A stretch of 64,000 bases of DNA, taken from NCBI GenBank assembly GCA_024684435.1, contig JAIKWV010000020.1, positions 48,119-112,118 of the forward strand, written 5' to 3'. Positions 23,913 through 32,847 of the stretch are shown here, piece by piece. The position numbers and the translations under genes are program-made. The notes under the pieces were generated by a model. That model was given only the letters and a program-made list of their open reading frames with translations, made no database searches and had not been told where the DNA came from. This stretch comes from Clostridiales bacterium. Its GTDB lineage: Bacteria > Bacillota > Clostridia > Oscillospirales > Acutalibacteraceae. The stretch's first letter is position 1. Each line of letters opens with the position of its first letter.

Positions 23913-26128
23913 ATGTAAGAAATAACGTTTACCGCGTGGGCCGTTTCCCTCAGCTCACGAGAAAAGTTTATACAAAGGCCGACGGGCTTAAGTCAGACCT
24001 TGCCACATCCCTTTGCTTTGACAAGAACAACACCCTTTATGTGGGCACGGACAAGGGCCTGGCAAGACTTGAAAACGACAAATTCGTTCCTGTCGATATA
24101 GGCATCAAAAATCCTTCGATCTCCATGATATATCCCGCGGACAACGGCGAGCTTTTTGTGGGTGCGGGCAGTACTCTGCTCACCTATAACGGGAAAAAGG
24201 TCACCTCAAGCCAAAGCTTTTCTTCAAATCTCGTGGCGGTCAAAAAAGATGAGGATAACGTGACATGGATACTCACTGAATCCGTACTTTACCGTCTGCC
24301 CGAGGGAGCGAAGGACTTTGACCTGACCATAGGCGTCCCCGGCAAAGGAAGCTGTCTTGCGGTATTCCGAAACAACAAGGTCTATGTCGGCACCGAGGGC
24401 AACGGATTTCATGCCCTGGCAGGCAAGCGCTGGCACTGGTCGGAGCTCATGCACGGCATGACCGGGTTGCTCAGCGATACCGTGACCTGTGTTGACATCG
24501 ATCCCACCGGCAGTATATGGATCGGCACGGACAAAGGCATCTGCGTTTACGACGACAACAATTACTGGCTTGACCATTCAAAAATAAGCGGTCTGCCCTC
24601 CTGTCACATCACCGATATGGCGACAGCTGAAAACGGCGACAGATATTTCACCACAACAACAGGTCTTATCCATCAGCACAACGGTCAGCTTACATATTAC
24701 GGATATAAGCGCTGGCTGCCGGATATGTATGCCACCGCCATAGCTCTCTCCGATAGCGGAGACTTCTGCGTGGCTACCAAGTCGGGTCTGAGCCTTTTCC
24801 ACACAGAGATGATGTCCCTTGAGGAAAAGGCGATCGCTCTGCGTAAGATAACCGAAAAATACAACGTGCGCAAGGACGGATACGTTCTCGGCCGTATGCT
24901 TGACAATGAAGGCGTGGTTTCCCTTGACGAGGGCTTCATCGAGTGCTCGGACAATGACGGTCACTGGACAGGCTCTTACCTGGGCGCCCTCTGTTATGAG
25001 TATGCCTGCACAAAGGACGATGAGGTGCGCGCCGCCGCGAAGCGTTCTCTGCTGGCTTTGATAAAGCTTGTCGATTACACTGGGATAGAAGGCTTCCCCG
25101 CCCGTTCCATAAGATACTCGGACGAAAGAAGTTACGGCACCGGTAACAGAGAGGAATGGCATTTTGCAAAGGACAAGGACGGCAACGAATACGAATGGCT
25201 TGGAGAGACCTCCTCGGATGAGATCGTGGGTCACTTCTACGCTTATGCGAATTATTATGATTTAGTCGCCGACGATGAGGAAAAACAGCTTATCAGAGAT
25301 ACGGTCAGAAAGATACTTGACCACATCATCGAAAACGATTTCAGGCTTGTGGACACCGACGGAGCTCCCACCACATGGGCAAACTGGGATCCCGACAGCC
25401 TCAACGGGGACAACAAGTGGATCTATGAAAAGGGCACGAATTCCCTTCAGATACTTACCTTTCTCAAGGTAGGTTATCATGTGACCGACGACGAGAAATA
25501 CGAAAAGCTGTTCGATTATCTTGCGGGAGAAAAGCACTTCGCAATGAATCTCATGCAGTACAAGATACCCGACGGTCATCTGCTCCACATTGACGACAAC
25601 CACGATTTTCTTATGATAACCCTGCTGATGAGATACACAGAGTCTCCCCGTCTTCGCTCCATCTTTTCCATCGGCCTTACCCATCACTGGTTTGAGGAAC
25701 GCATTGAGCGCAACGCCTTTTACAACTTCGTTTACGGCGCTGTGACCGGTGAACGCTTCGATGTGGAAAACGCGGTGGAAGAGCTTGTGGATCACCCCAT
25801 GGATCTTATCCTGTGGACCCTTTACAACAGTTATCAGCCCGAGCTTGAGTGGAATACCGATCCCATCAGACTGGGAATGATCCCACAGCTTGAACATCCT
25901 CTCAAGTCTCACGAAAGAAGACTTACCCACAACGACGCTAACCGTTTTATCGCCGATAGCGGCATAAAAGGTCACGCTGAGGAGCTCTTCAAGGGCTCCG
26001 ATGATCCTACTGCCTTCACCATGTTCCCCGGCACAGGCGACGACAAGGGCATGGAGCTGTTCCCCTGTTCAAACTTTACGCATCCCTATTGGTTCGCAAG
26101 GTATCACGGGCTTATAGAAGAAGCATAA
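23909..26128 (+). CDS. Beta-propeller (reg_prop-type) fused to an alpha/alpha-toroid domain
   Basis: 739 aa. Residues about 15-300 are propeller blades with the reg_prop pattern: SLCFDKNNTLYVGTDKGLAR, CVDIDPTGSIWIGTDKGICV, MATAENGDRYFTTTTGLIH. Such blades normally form the sensor of hybrid two-component proteins, but here there is no signal peptide, membrane span or kinase. Residues about 310-739 are helical and hairpin-rich, with GYVLGRMLDNEGV, DNDGHWTGSYLGALCYEYAC, EWLGETSSDEIVGHFYAYAN and WANWDPDSLNGDNKWIYEKG, resembling six-hairpin glycosidase toroids. The conserved acidic and Trp residues suggest a carbohydrate-active or carbohydrate-binding role. It is coupled to the phosphoesterase by a 4-bp overlap. 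Confidence 0.72.
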   Translation: MNVRNNVYRVGRFPQLTRKVYTKADGLKSDLATSLCFDKNNTLYVGTDKGLARLENDKFVPVDIGIKNPSISMIYPADNGELFVGAGSTLLTYNGKKVTSSQSFSSNLVAVKKDEDNVTWILTESVLYRLPEGAKDFDLTIGVPGKGSCLAVFRNNKVYVGTEGNGFHALAGKRWHWSELMHGMTGLLSDTVTCVDIDPTGSIWIGTDKGICVYDDNNYWLDHSKISGLPSCHITDMATAENGDRYFTTTTGLIHQHNGQLTYYGYKRWLPDMYATAIALSDSGDFCVATKSGLSLFHTEMMSLEEKAIALRKITEKYNVRKDGYVLGRMLDNEGVVSLDEGFIECSDNDGHWTGSYLGALCYEYACTKDDEVRAAAKRSLLALIKLVDYTGIEGFPARSIRYSDERSYGTGNREEWHFAKDKDGNEYEWLGETSSDEIVGHFYAYANYYDLVADDEEKQLIRDTVRKILDHIIENDFRLVDTDGAPTTWANWDPDSLNGDNKWIYEKGTNSLQILTFLKVGYHVTDDEKYEKLFDYLAGEKHFAMNLMQYKIPDGHLLHIDDNHDFLMITLLMRYTESPRLRSIFSIGLTHHWFEERIERNAFYNFVYGAVTGERFDVENAVEELVDHPMDLILWTLYNSYQPELEWNTDPIRLGMIPQLEHPLKSHERRLTHNDANRFIADSGIKGHAEELFKGSDDPTAFTMFPGTGDDKGMELFPCSNFTHPYWFARYHGLIEEA

Positions 26129-26154
26129 GGAAAAGTTTAAATAAGCAAAAAACG

Positions 26155-26181
26155 GCAGGCTGTACATTTTGCACAGCCTGC
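26155..26181. terminator. Bidirectional intrinsic terminator
   Basis: GCAGGCTGT/ACAGCCTGC stem at 26155-26163 and 26173-26181, preceded by AAAAAA (serving the minus strand) and followed by a T-containing tail on plus. It separates the convergent propeller and flavoprotein genes. Confidence 0.85.
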
Positions 26182-26194
26182 TGTCTGTTTAATA

Positions 26195-27487
26195 TCAAAG
26201 CTTATTGTACGCTTTCATCCACCGGGATATTTTTTCCTCGTCATATTCTTCCGGCAGAAGAGCCTTTACTTTTTTTATGGAGTTCATCTTCATAAGCATT
26301 TTCAGAAGGGGAGAAATGACCGATGGCTTTTTGATGACCACCCCGGCTTTTTGCATTATTTCACCGAATGAATATCCGCCGGCCTTACCGGACATTTCCT
26401 TTACGCCGATGATACCTGATCTCATGAAATAATCCATATTCTTTGCCTTAAGTGTTTTGAGCATATTTTTGATGACCTCAGGGTTGAGCTGTTTGTTGCC
26501 CAGCTTGTTAAAATAATCATACTCATATTTCCACAGGATCTTTTTGTCAATGGCGGCGTCCCCGGCGGATATCACAGTATCAGCCAGCATTTTGCCCGCC
26601 TTTATCGATGCACAGATACCGGAACCGCTCAATGGCTCCACCATGGCGGCTGAATCTCCAACAGCGGCGTATCCGTCGCAGACAAACATCGGAAGCGCCT
26701 TGCGCACCGGTATTCTTGCAACACTGCCGCCCCTGAGAAGTTCATCGCTCATGTAGGGATAATCCTTGCGGTAATCCGCCAGGGCTGTGTCGATATCCCC
26801 TTGAGTGAGCTTTCCAAAGTTGCCTATGAGGATATCTATGTAACCGTCTTCCGTTATTGCCCAGTCCATTCCCACGCGCCAGCAATGGCAAAATGTGAGC
26901 GTATAGGGCGGATCTGTAAATTTTTCCTCGGTCTTACGGAAATATGCTCTGTAGACGTTGAAAAGATCGTCGTCGGTAAAATCGTTCTGAATATTGCAGT
27001 CCTTGGGCAGACTGCGCCTCACAGGGGAATCCATACCTGCGGCGTCGATGACCAGATCGGCGACAAGAGTCTCTCCGTTCTTAAGCTTTACGCCCTTTAC
27101 TGAACTGCCCTGAGTAAAAGCTCCGGATATCTCCGTTTCAAATATATACTCGGCTCCCGCTTTTTCCGCGGAGGTTATGAGATACTCTATCAGATATTTT
27201 CTGTCTATATTGCGTATCTTATTGTCCGTGCGGGGCTTTGAAACGAGGGTCACCGTCTTTGACGGGTTCTTGTAGCACATGGGCTGAAATTTTGTAAAGG
27301 CGGAATCCTCCGGAGTATCTATATCCGTCTGATCAAAGGCGGGCAGATATACAGCGTCACACCAATCGTGCCCCATATCCCGCCTTTTCTGTTTTTCAAT
27401 AACGGTCACATCGTACCCTGCTTTCGCAAGGGTTATTGCGGCGGAAAGTCCGCCGTGACCTGCGCCGGCAACAATTATTTTCTTCAT
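26195..27487 (-). CDS. FAD-dependent oxidoreductase, geranylgeranyl reductase-like
   Basis: 430 aa. IIVAGAGHGGLSAAITLAKA and YDVTVIEKQ form the N-terminal dinucleotide fold. VADLVIDAAGMDSPVRRSLP is the second FAD motif, and GYAAVGDSAAMVEPLSGSGI, then CASIKAGKMLADT, is the C-terminal FAD-binding GD motif of the geranylgeranyl reductase/p-hydroxybenzoate hydroxylase group. Homologues reduce isoprenoid double bonds or hydroxylate aromatics. The C-terminal 130 residues are lysine-rich and helical, perhaps for membrane contact. The substrate is unknown. The alpha/beta hydrolase gene lies 32 bp upstream on the same strand. Confidence 0.82.
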   Translation of the reverse strand: MKKIIVAGAGHGGLSAAITLAKAGYDVTVIEKQKRRDMGHDWCDAVYLPAFDQTDIDTPEDSAFTKFQPMCYKNPSKTVTLVSKPRTDNKIRNIDRKYLIEYLITSAEKAGAEYIFETEISGAFTQGSSVKGVKLKNGETLVADLVIDAAGMDSPVRRSLPKDCNIQNDFTDDDLFNVYRAYFRKTEEKFTDPPYTLTFCHCWRVGMDWAITEDGYIDILIGNFGKLTQGDIDTALADYRKDYPYMSDELLRGGSVARIPVRKALPMFVCDGYAAVGDSAAMVEPLSGSGICASIKAGKMLADTVISAGDAAIDKKILWKYEYDYFNKLGNKQLNPEVIKNMLKTLKAKNMDYFMRSGIIGVKEMSGKAGGYSFGEIMQKAGVVIKKPSVISPLLKMLMKMNSIKKVKALLPEEYDEEKISRWMKAYNKL

Positions 27488-27519
27488 AGACCGCTCCTTA
27501 AACTCCTGATGAGATATGC

Positions 27520-28530
27520 TCAGCCCTCATCTTTGAACATGTATTTTTCGGTAAACTCGGTCACCTTTTCAAAGTACTCATTGTAGCCGTCCTTGCTGGA
27601 ATCGGCGTGATCCGCACCCTCAAAAAGAACAAGCTCCTTCTCCGCGGCGCAGGCGTTGTAATTGATGTTGACCGCCTCAACGGGGATGAAACCATCCGCC
27701 GTGCCGTGAATGAACAGCGTGGGTGTCTTTGACTTCTTAACAGCGTCGACGGGGTTTATGTCTTTGAGGGAAAATCCGCAGTTGATCTTCATATACAGGG
27801 AAATAAGACCCACCGCCGGAGCGGCAAGGAAGCCCACCATTTGCTTTGCCTTGTGGCGGAACTGAGTTTTCGCGTAGGCAAATCCGCAGTCCTCTACCGC
27901 GCACTTGACATTTGCGGGCAGCTCTTCGCCTGTGGCGAGCATGACCGTAACCGCGCCCATGGAAATGCCGTGGATGACTATCTCAGCGTCAGGCTGTCTT
28001 TCCACGATGTAATTTATGAAACCGATAAGGTCGTCCTTATCCTTGTAACCCATGGTTATCTTAGAATGTTCGTTTTCTCCGTGACCTCTCATTGAGGGGA
28101 CGATAACGTTAAAGCCCCTGTCGCGGTAATAGAGAGCGATGTGTCCCATTCCTCCGGGGGATGATGAATATCCGTGGCAGGCTATAGCCCATTTGCGGTT
28201 GTCCGGCTTGAGATCGTATATGTAACCGTGGCAGTTTTCCCCATACTTGTTCTTTATGATTATGCTGCCCCTGATCCTGTCCGAATGTGACTCAAGATCG
28301 GTCTCGATAAGTTTAAGACAGGCATAGTCCGGGTAACGGCGGTATTTTGCCCATCTGTCCGGGTTGCGTCCTCCTCCGCTTTTTTTTCTGCTTATGTTTG
28401 AGGCAACGCGCTTTACAAAATTGAGGCCGTTTCTTGTAAGAGCGCCCCAATAGATGATCCCGCCGATTATCAATATCAGACACAAGACCGCGGCAACAAC
28501 GATCGCTATTGTAATGATAGTATCTTTCAT
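27520..28530 (-). CDS. Membrane-anchored alpha/beta hydrolase
   Basis: 336 aa from ATG 28530, with GGAGG eight bases upstream; the open frame extends further but without a ribosome site. An N-terminal transmembrane helix (TIITIAIVVAAVLCLILIIG) anchors the protein. The hydrolase core has HGYSSSPGGMGH (oxyanion region), the nucleophile elbow HGISMGAVTVM, a candidate acid in FIHGTADGFIPVEA, and the catalytic His in FEGADHADSSKDG. It belongs to the YqkD/BAAT-like group. The ester or peptide substrate is not predictable. It lies between the sugar isomerase-like gene and the flavoprotein on one strand. Confidence 0.88.
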   Translation of the reverse strand: MKDTIITIAIVVAAVLCLILIIGGIIYWGALTRNGLNFVKRVASNISRKKSGGGRNPDRWAKYRRYPDYACLKLIETDLESHSDRIRGSIIIKNKYGENCHGYIYDLKPDNRKWAIACHGYSSSPGGMGHIALYYRDRGFNVIVPSMRGHGENEHSKITMGYKDKDDLIGFINYIVERQPDAEIVIHGISMGAVTVMLATGEELPANVKCAVEDCGFAYAKTQFRHKAKQMVGFLAAPAVGLISLYMKINCGFSLKDINPVDAVKKSKTPTLFIHGTADGFIPVEAVNINYNACAAEKELVLFEGADHADSSKDGYNEYFEKVTEFTEKYMFKDEG

Positions 28531-28564
28531 ATGTACATCCTCCGCATAATTATTTTTTAACACG

Positions 28565-29347
28565 TCAGCTTTTTTCAAACTCCGTAAGATATTTCCAGGA
28601 GATCTCGCAGGCCTTGAAGGGATCGTCGTCCGGCCAGTCGCAGTCATGCTCATACATGATATAGGGGATTTCATTTTCGCAGGCGAACCTGTAGCATTCG
28701 GAGAGGTTTACCCGACCCTGACCCAGTGTCACGAATTTTCTCTCTCCGGCGTCGTCGATAATGTAATCCTTGAAATGTATGACCTTGATCCTGCCGTTCA
28801 TTCTCTGCATTACTTCGATCGGGTCCTGTTTTGCGAAATGCATCCACGCGATGTCAGGTATGAATTTTACGCAGTCTCCGTCCGTTTCGGTGAGGAGCAT
28901 ATCCATCATGCATTTATCCGAATTCTCAAGCTTGTCGAACTCGAAGTCGTGGTTATGGTAGTGAAATGTAAAGCCCTGCTCCTTCATTTTACGGCCGATA
29001 CTGTTCACTTTGTCGATGAAGGTCTCCACGTTTTCCGTTTTATACCTGAAATTTTTTGTGGCGCAGCCTAAACCCACGGCGTCACAACCGATGACCCTGT
29101 GTTCCTCCAAGAGAGCGTCCAGATCGTTTTCCATTCTATCAAACGGTTTGTGGGTAACGCAGACCTGCATATTGTGCTTTTTCAGGATATCCGCCTGCAC
29201 GGGAGCCGGGATATCCCCTATGGCGGATATCTGCACCCAGCTCACGCCCATTGCCTCAAGACGGGCAAGGGTACTGTCGAAGTCCTCCGGGGTCTTTATG
29301 TGATCCCTGAGGGTAAAAAGCTGAATGCCCAACATCGGTTTTTTCAT
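28565..29347 (-). CDS. Sugar phosphate isomerase/epimerase-like TIM-barrel protein
   Basis: 260 aa from ATG 29347. It belongs to the xylose isomerase-like/AP endonuclease 2 barrel family: LGIQLFTLRDHIKTPEDF opens the barrel, WVQISAIGDIP follows, FHYHNHDFEFDKL and KFIPDIAWMHFAKQDP hold metal-ligand Glu/His/Asp positions, and RIKVIHFKDYI and GQGRVNLSECYRFA come near the end. Members include inosose dehydratases and 3-keto-sugar epimerases. No inositol or sugar genes are beside it, so the substrate is open. It has a GGAAG ribosome site and probably starts the three-gene minus-strand unit ending at 26195. Confidence 0.85.
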   Translation of the reverse strand: MKKPMLGIQLFTLRDHIKTPEDFDSTLARLEAMGVSWVQISAIGDIPAPVQADILKKHNMQVCVTHKPFDRMENDLDALLEEHRVIGCDAVGLGCATKNFRYKTENVETFIDKVNSIGRKMKEQGFTFHYHNHDFEFDKLENSDKCMMDMLLTETDGDCVKFIPDIAWMHFAKQDPIEVMQRMNGRIKVIHFKDYIIDDAGERKFVTLGQGRVNLSECYRFACENEIPYIMYEHDCDWPDDDPFKACEISWKYLTEFEKS

Positions 29348-29513
29348 GCCGTCAGCTTCCTTTCGGGTCAATTTAAATAATTATAACATAATATGACATA
29401 TATTTCAAGAAAAATTCAGACTATTTGTCCTAATATTGACAAGCATTCTGTTTTATGATAGCATAACAAAAAATTGACGGCTCAATAAAATATACCACCT
29501 GAGGAACAGCTAT

Positions 29514-30536
29514 ATGAACAGTACCCGTATAAAAAATTTTTTTGCAATTCTGTGTAAAATCATGATCTCCGGGTTGATAGCCTTTGCCGTGCTGACCCTG
29601 ATATGCTGCCTGTATTATAATCTGCCGGTGCATTCAGAAGACAAAGACGGCGCCGCTGATTACAAGTGGAAGCCCGGGATGTTTTATTCCCGTGGAACGG
29701 AGGGCTTTGCCGCCGGAAGGATCAACAACGACGGTTTCAACGATCCCTTTGATTATAAAGAGGGCATGGAAATAAGTACCCTCGTAATGGGTTCCTCCCA
29801 GATGGAGGCTTTCAACGTAGGGCAAAAGGAATCCACAGCGGCACAGCTGGGACAGCTGATGAAAGACAAAACGGTCTACAATATAGGCGTTTCAGGACAC
29901 AATCTGCTGACCTGCGTCTGCAACCTCGAAAAGGCTCTGGAAAAATACAGACCCTCCGACTGCGTTGTGATCGAAACAGGCAACATACGTTATTCCGTGG
30001 AAGATCTTACAGCGGCGCTTGAAGGTACGCTGCCTGAGATAACCGCCCGCGCCGGCGGCATACTCGGGCTCTTGCAGAGAAATCAGTATCTCAGGCTGCT
30101 GTATATGCAGCTGAGCAATTATAAGGACGGCGCCGCGGATAATGCGGATACCGACACGGCTCCCGAAAAGACCGAAGCCGCTGACCCTGCGCTCAACGGG
30201 GAGCTGCTGGACAAGCTTATGAAAAAGGTCAGCGCAGCAGCCGCGCCTTACGGGATAAAGGTCATAATAGTTTACCATCCGGAAATAAGCATTGCACCCG
30301 ACGGCGGGTTCACTGCGGATACGGACGCCGAGGCGTTGGAAGTTTTCAAAAAGAGCTGTGCTGAAAACGGCGTTGTGTTTTCGGATATGACGGAACCCTT
30401 CCGAAACGCATATCTGCGCGACAGCACACTGCCCTACGGATTCACCAACACCTCTGTGGGAAAGGGACACCTGAACAAATACGGGCACGCCATGGTCGCT
30501 GAAGAATTGTACAAATTGATCTCCGAGGTGAACTGA
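29514..30536 (+). CDS. SGNH-type membrane-anchored protein, partner of MBOAT acyltransferase
   Basis: 340 aa. One N-terminal transmembrane helix at about 17-37 places the body outside the cell. The SGNH features are TLVMGSSQMEAFNVG (nucleophile Ser in block I), YNIGVSGHNLLTC (block II Gly), and the C-terminal GKGHLNKYGHAMVAEEL, where the catalytic Asp of the usual DxxH appears as His or Asn. This is the arrangement of AlgX/AlgJ- or DltD-like partners that receive acyl groups passed by an MBOAT protein. The stop overlaps the MBOAT start (TGATG), confirming a pair. A TTGACA box (29436) lies upstream. Confidence 0.78.
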   Translation: MNSTRIKNFFAILCKIMISGLIAFAVLTLICCLYYNLPVHSEDKDGAADYKWKPGMFYSRGTEGFAAGRINNDGFNDPFDYKEGMEISTLVMGSSQMEAFNVGQKESTAAQLGQLMKDKTVYNIGVSGHNLLTCVCNLEKALEKYRPSDCVVIETGNIRYSVEDLTAALEGTLPEITARAGGILGLLQRNQYLRLLYMQLSNYKDGAADNADTDTAPEKTEAADPALNGELLDKLMKKVSAAAAPYGIKVIIVYHPEISIAPDGGFTADTDAEALEVFKKSCAENGVVFSDMTEPFRNAYLRDSTLPYGFTNTSVGKGHLNKYGHAMVAEELYKLISEVN

Positions 30537-31927
30537 TGTCATTCGCATCTATTGACTTTATCTGTTTTTTTATTATTGTGCTTTGCGTCTCCGCCTTAAT
30601 GGAGAGAAAGCTTCCGCCCCGCTCAAAGGAAATATTTCTGCTGTTGGCATCATATTTCTTTTACGGATATTGGGACTGGAGGTTCTGTTTCCTTCTGTTG
30701 TTCGTAACGACAGCTTCCTATTTCACCGCAAGGTTCTCGGATAAAAAAGCCGTCTACTGTCTGGGATTGATAACACCTTTGGCAGTGCTGGGTTTCTTCA
30801 AATATTTCAACTTTTTCGTTTCCTCGGGAGCAAAGCTTTTCGGCAGCGACTTTACCGCGCTGAAAATAATCCTTCCGGTGGGCATCTCTTTTTATACATT
30901 CCAGGCTCTGAGCTATGTGATAGACGTTCACAGGGGCAAAATGCAGGTGGAAAAGAACTTCATAAAACTTGCTTTTTATATCAGCTTTTTCCCGCAGCTT
31001 GTGGCGGGCCCCATTGTCAGAGCGTCGGATTTTCTCCCCCAGCTCTACGAAAAAGACAGACAGGTGTCGGTCGAAAATGTACGCGCCGGTATTCAGATAT
31101 TTGCTTTCGGTCTGTTCAAAAAGATCGTTCTGGCTGACCATCTTTCGGTTTTTGTTGACGATGTATACGGCAAACCTGCTGCTTTCAACTGGGCGACCCT
31201 GTTGCTCGCCGTGCTCGCCTATTCCATGCAGATATATTTTGATTTTTCCGGCTATTCAGATATGGCTATAGGCTGCGCCAAATGTCTTGGCTACGATTTT
31301 AAAAAGAATTTCAATTTGCCCTACATCGCCGAAAACGTAACGGATTTCTGGAGACGCTGGCACATCAGTCTGTCCACCTGGCTCAAGGAATACCTGTACA
31401 TACCCTTGGGCGGCAACAGGAAGGGAACGGTCAGGATGTACCTGAATCTTTTCCTGACCATGCTCCTTGGCGGATTGTGGCACGGAGCTAACTGGACATT
31501 TGTTGTCTGGGGCGGGCTCCACGGTCTTGTCCTGTGTCTGGACAAACTCATCGGACGCAGGAAGAAAGGCGCTGCCGAAAGAATTTTCAGCGCGGCGTTC
31601 ACCTTCATCTTTGTTTCATTTATGTGGATATTCTTCAGGTCAGAGACCTTTTCCAAGGCGTGGACTGTGCTGAGAGGCATCGTGACCCTTCAGAATGGTA
31701 TCAGCCAGCCTTTCGTTTGGGTGTTCGTATCTGTTTTTATTTTGCTCATTGCTACTATTGCTGCCACGGTCAAAGCAAAGAAAAGCGGCGCTGATAGAAC
31801 AGAGGGTTTCTATCCGACTCTTGATTTGACCACCGTTCCCGGATTGACCCTGTTCTTCATTGCCATAGGTCTGATCGTGGGTCTTGCGTACACAGGTGAA
31901 AATCCCTTCGTATATTTCCAATTTTGA
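30536..31927 (+). CDS. MBOAT family O-acyltransferase (AlgI/DltB-like)
   Basis: 463 aa with about ten to twelve transmembrane helices. The MBOAT signature is strong: FFPQLVAGPIVRASDFLPQL, FDFSGYSDMAIGCAKCLGYD, NFWRRWHISLS-type block (VTDFWRRWHISLSTWLKEYL), IPLGGNRKG, and LGGLWHGANWTFVVWGGLHG with the catalytic histidine. These proteins move acyl groups across the membrane onto polysaccharides or teichoic acid. It overlaps the upstream SGNH gene, forming a two-gene surface acylation module. The acceptor polymer is unknown, as no alginate, dlt or capsule genes are nearby. Confidence 0.93.
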   Translation: MSFASIDFICFFIIVLCVSALMERKLPPRSKEIFLLLASYFFYGYWDWRFCFLLLFVTTASYFTARFSDKKAVYCLGLITPLAVLGFFKYFNFFVSSGAKLFGSDFTALKIILPVGISFYTFQALSYVIDVHRGKMQVEKNFIKLAFYISFFPQLVAGPIVRASDFLPQLYEKDRQVSVENVRAGIQIFAFGLFKKIVLADHLSVFVDDVYGKPAAFNWATLLLAVLAYSMQIYFDFSGYSDMAIGCAKCLGYDFKKNFNLPYIAENVTDFWRRWHISLSTWLKEYLYIPLGGNRKGTVRMYLNLFLTMLLGGLWHGANWTFVVWGGLHGLVLCLDKLIGRRKKGAAERIFSAAFTFIFVSFMWIFFRSETFSKAWTVLRGIVTLQNGISQPFVWVFVSVFILLIATIAATVKAKKSGADRTEGFYPTLDLTTVPGLTLFFIAIGLIVGLAYTGENPFVYFQF

Positions 31928-32002
31928 ATGATGCGATCAATGTATAAATGATGTATAAATACAATAAAATGCCGGTCTTACCCATTCTTTGTCAAAAAAA
32001 TC

Positions 32003-32031
32003 TTGATTTTTCTTGATTGACGTGTTAAAAT
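32003..32031 (+). promoter_or_regulatory. Promoter of tRNA-Gly
   Basis: -35 TTGATT at 32003-32008, an exact 17-base spacer, and -10 TAAAAT at 32026-32031. The tRNA begins 12 bases further on. Confidence 0.75.
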
Positions 32032-32042
32032 GAAGTGTATAT

Positions 32043-32117
32043 GCGGGAGTAGTTCAGCGGTAGAGCGTCGGCTTCCCAAGCCGAAAGTCGCGGGTTCGAA
32101 TCCCGTTTCCCGCTCCA
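32043..32117 (+). tRNA. tRNA-Gly (anticodon CCC)
   Basis: 75 nt including an encoded CCA. The acceptor stem GCGGGAG pairs with TTCCCGC, with one G-T wobble. The D arm is GTTC...GAGC, the anticodon stem TCGGC/GCCGA with loop TTCCCAA gives anticodon CCC, and the T arm GCGGG-TTCGAAT-CCCGT is canonical. Discriminator T, then CCA. It stands alone after the MBOAT gene. Confidence 0.97.
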
Positions 32118-32164
32118 ACACCGGCATTTTGCTGTATTTTTCTCAGACTGCGTGGTGAGTTCGT

Positions 32165-32623
32165 TTGGAATCGAAAAATTCAAAGATCATTTTCTTCTCC
32201 GTTGTTTCGGTCGTATGTGTTATCGCTTTGTTTTTAGGAATAGGCGTTATCAGAAAGAATAACGCGGCTCTGGAAGATGAACACAAAGCGGTATCCGAAT
32301 ATTACGGTGAGCTGAATTTGCCCACAAACGCCGAGGGCGTTATGGCGAAGAGTCTTCCTGTACATATTGAAGCAATCAGCGACGGGCATATCGTTGCGAC
32401 CACCCGCAGAAACAACAGCGACTTTTTCTCCAACCGTCTTGTCTGGATCAAATTCGAGGGCGAAAATCTTCAGGAAAGAGTACGTGATCTTGACGCTCTG
32501 AGCAGCAAAATAATCGGTACAGAACAAACCGTGGCTTATTTTACGGTGGATAAGGAACACGCTCCGGAGCTTATAATAGCTTATGATCTTATAAGTCTGG
32601 ACGAGAATCAGGACAAAAAATGA
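32165..32623 (+). CDS. Membrane-anchored protein of unknown function
   Basis: 152 aa, TTG start with GGTGAG about five bases upstream. An N-terminal helix (IIFFSVVSVVCVIALFLGIG) anchors it, leaving about 120 residues outside. The outer part has mixed charge and no cysteine or known motif (LPVHIEAISDGHIVATTRR and VWIKFEGENLQERVRDLDAL are its best-ordered segments). Family not recognised. It is a single gene between tRNA-Gly and a terminator, possibly sharing the tRNA promoter by read-through. Confidence 0.65.
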   Translation: MESKNSKIIFFSVVSVVCVIALFLGIGVIRKNNAALEDEHKAVSEYYGELNLPTNAEGVMAKSLPVHIEAISDGHIVATTRRNNSDFFSNRLVWIKFEGENLQERVRDLDALSSKIIGTEQTVAYFTVDKEHAPELIIAYDLISLDENQDKK

Positions 32624-32627
32624 TCCC

Positions 32628-32664
32628 AAACAGCTCTGCGAGCAAAAATCGCGGAGCTGTTTTT
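32628..32664 (+). terminator. Intrinsic terminator
   Basis: AAACAGCTCTGCGA paired with TCGCGGAGCTGTTT around a short A-rich loop, followed by TTTT. It lies five bases past the stop of the gene before it. Confidence 0.88.
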
Positions 32665-32715
32665 CGCAAATTCACTTTAATTTTGCAAAATTATGATATA
32701 TATTAAAAATAATCC

Positions 32716-32744
32716 TTGACTTTTACGTCCATGACTGATAAAAT
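32716..32744 (+). promoter_or_regulatory. Promoter of rpsF-ssb-rpsR
   Basis: -35 TTGACT (32716-32721), a 17-base spacer, -10 TAAAAT (32739-32744). About 95 bases of leader follow before rpsF. Confidence 0.8.
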
Positions 32745-32751
32745 ATTTGTC

Positions 32752-32840
32752 ACTGCGACAAATCTTAATGTCGCTGTAGATTTTGATTTGAATCTATCCT
32801 TGCTGCGGGAAAACCGCGGCCAAAGACCGTAAGGAGGTGC
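32752..32840 (+). promoter_or_regulatory. Structured rpsF leader, candidate S6:S18 autoregulatory site
   Basis: The leader contains GCGACA...TGTCGC (near 32755-32774), GCGGgaaaaCCGC, and CGGccaaagaCCG just before TAAGGAGGTGC. In many bacteria the S6:S18 complex binds the rpsF leader and represses translation. The position and the hairpin next to the ribosome site fit, but I could not check the conserved bases of that motif. Confidence 0.4.
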
Positions 32841-32847
32841 TTTTAGA

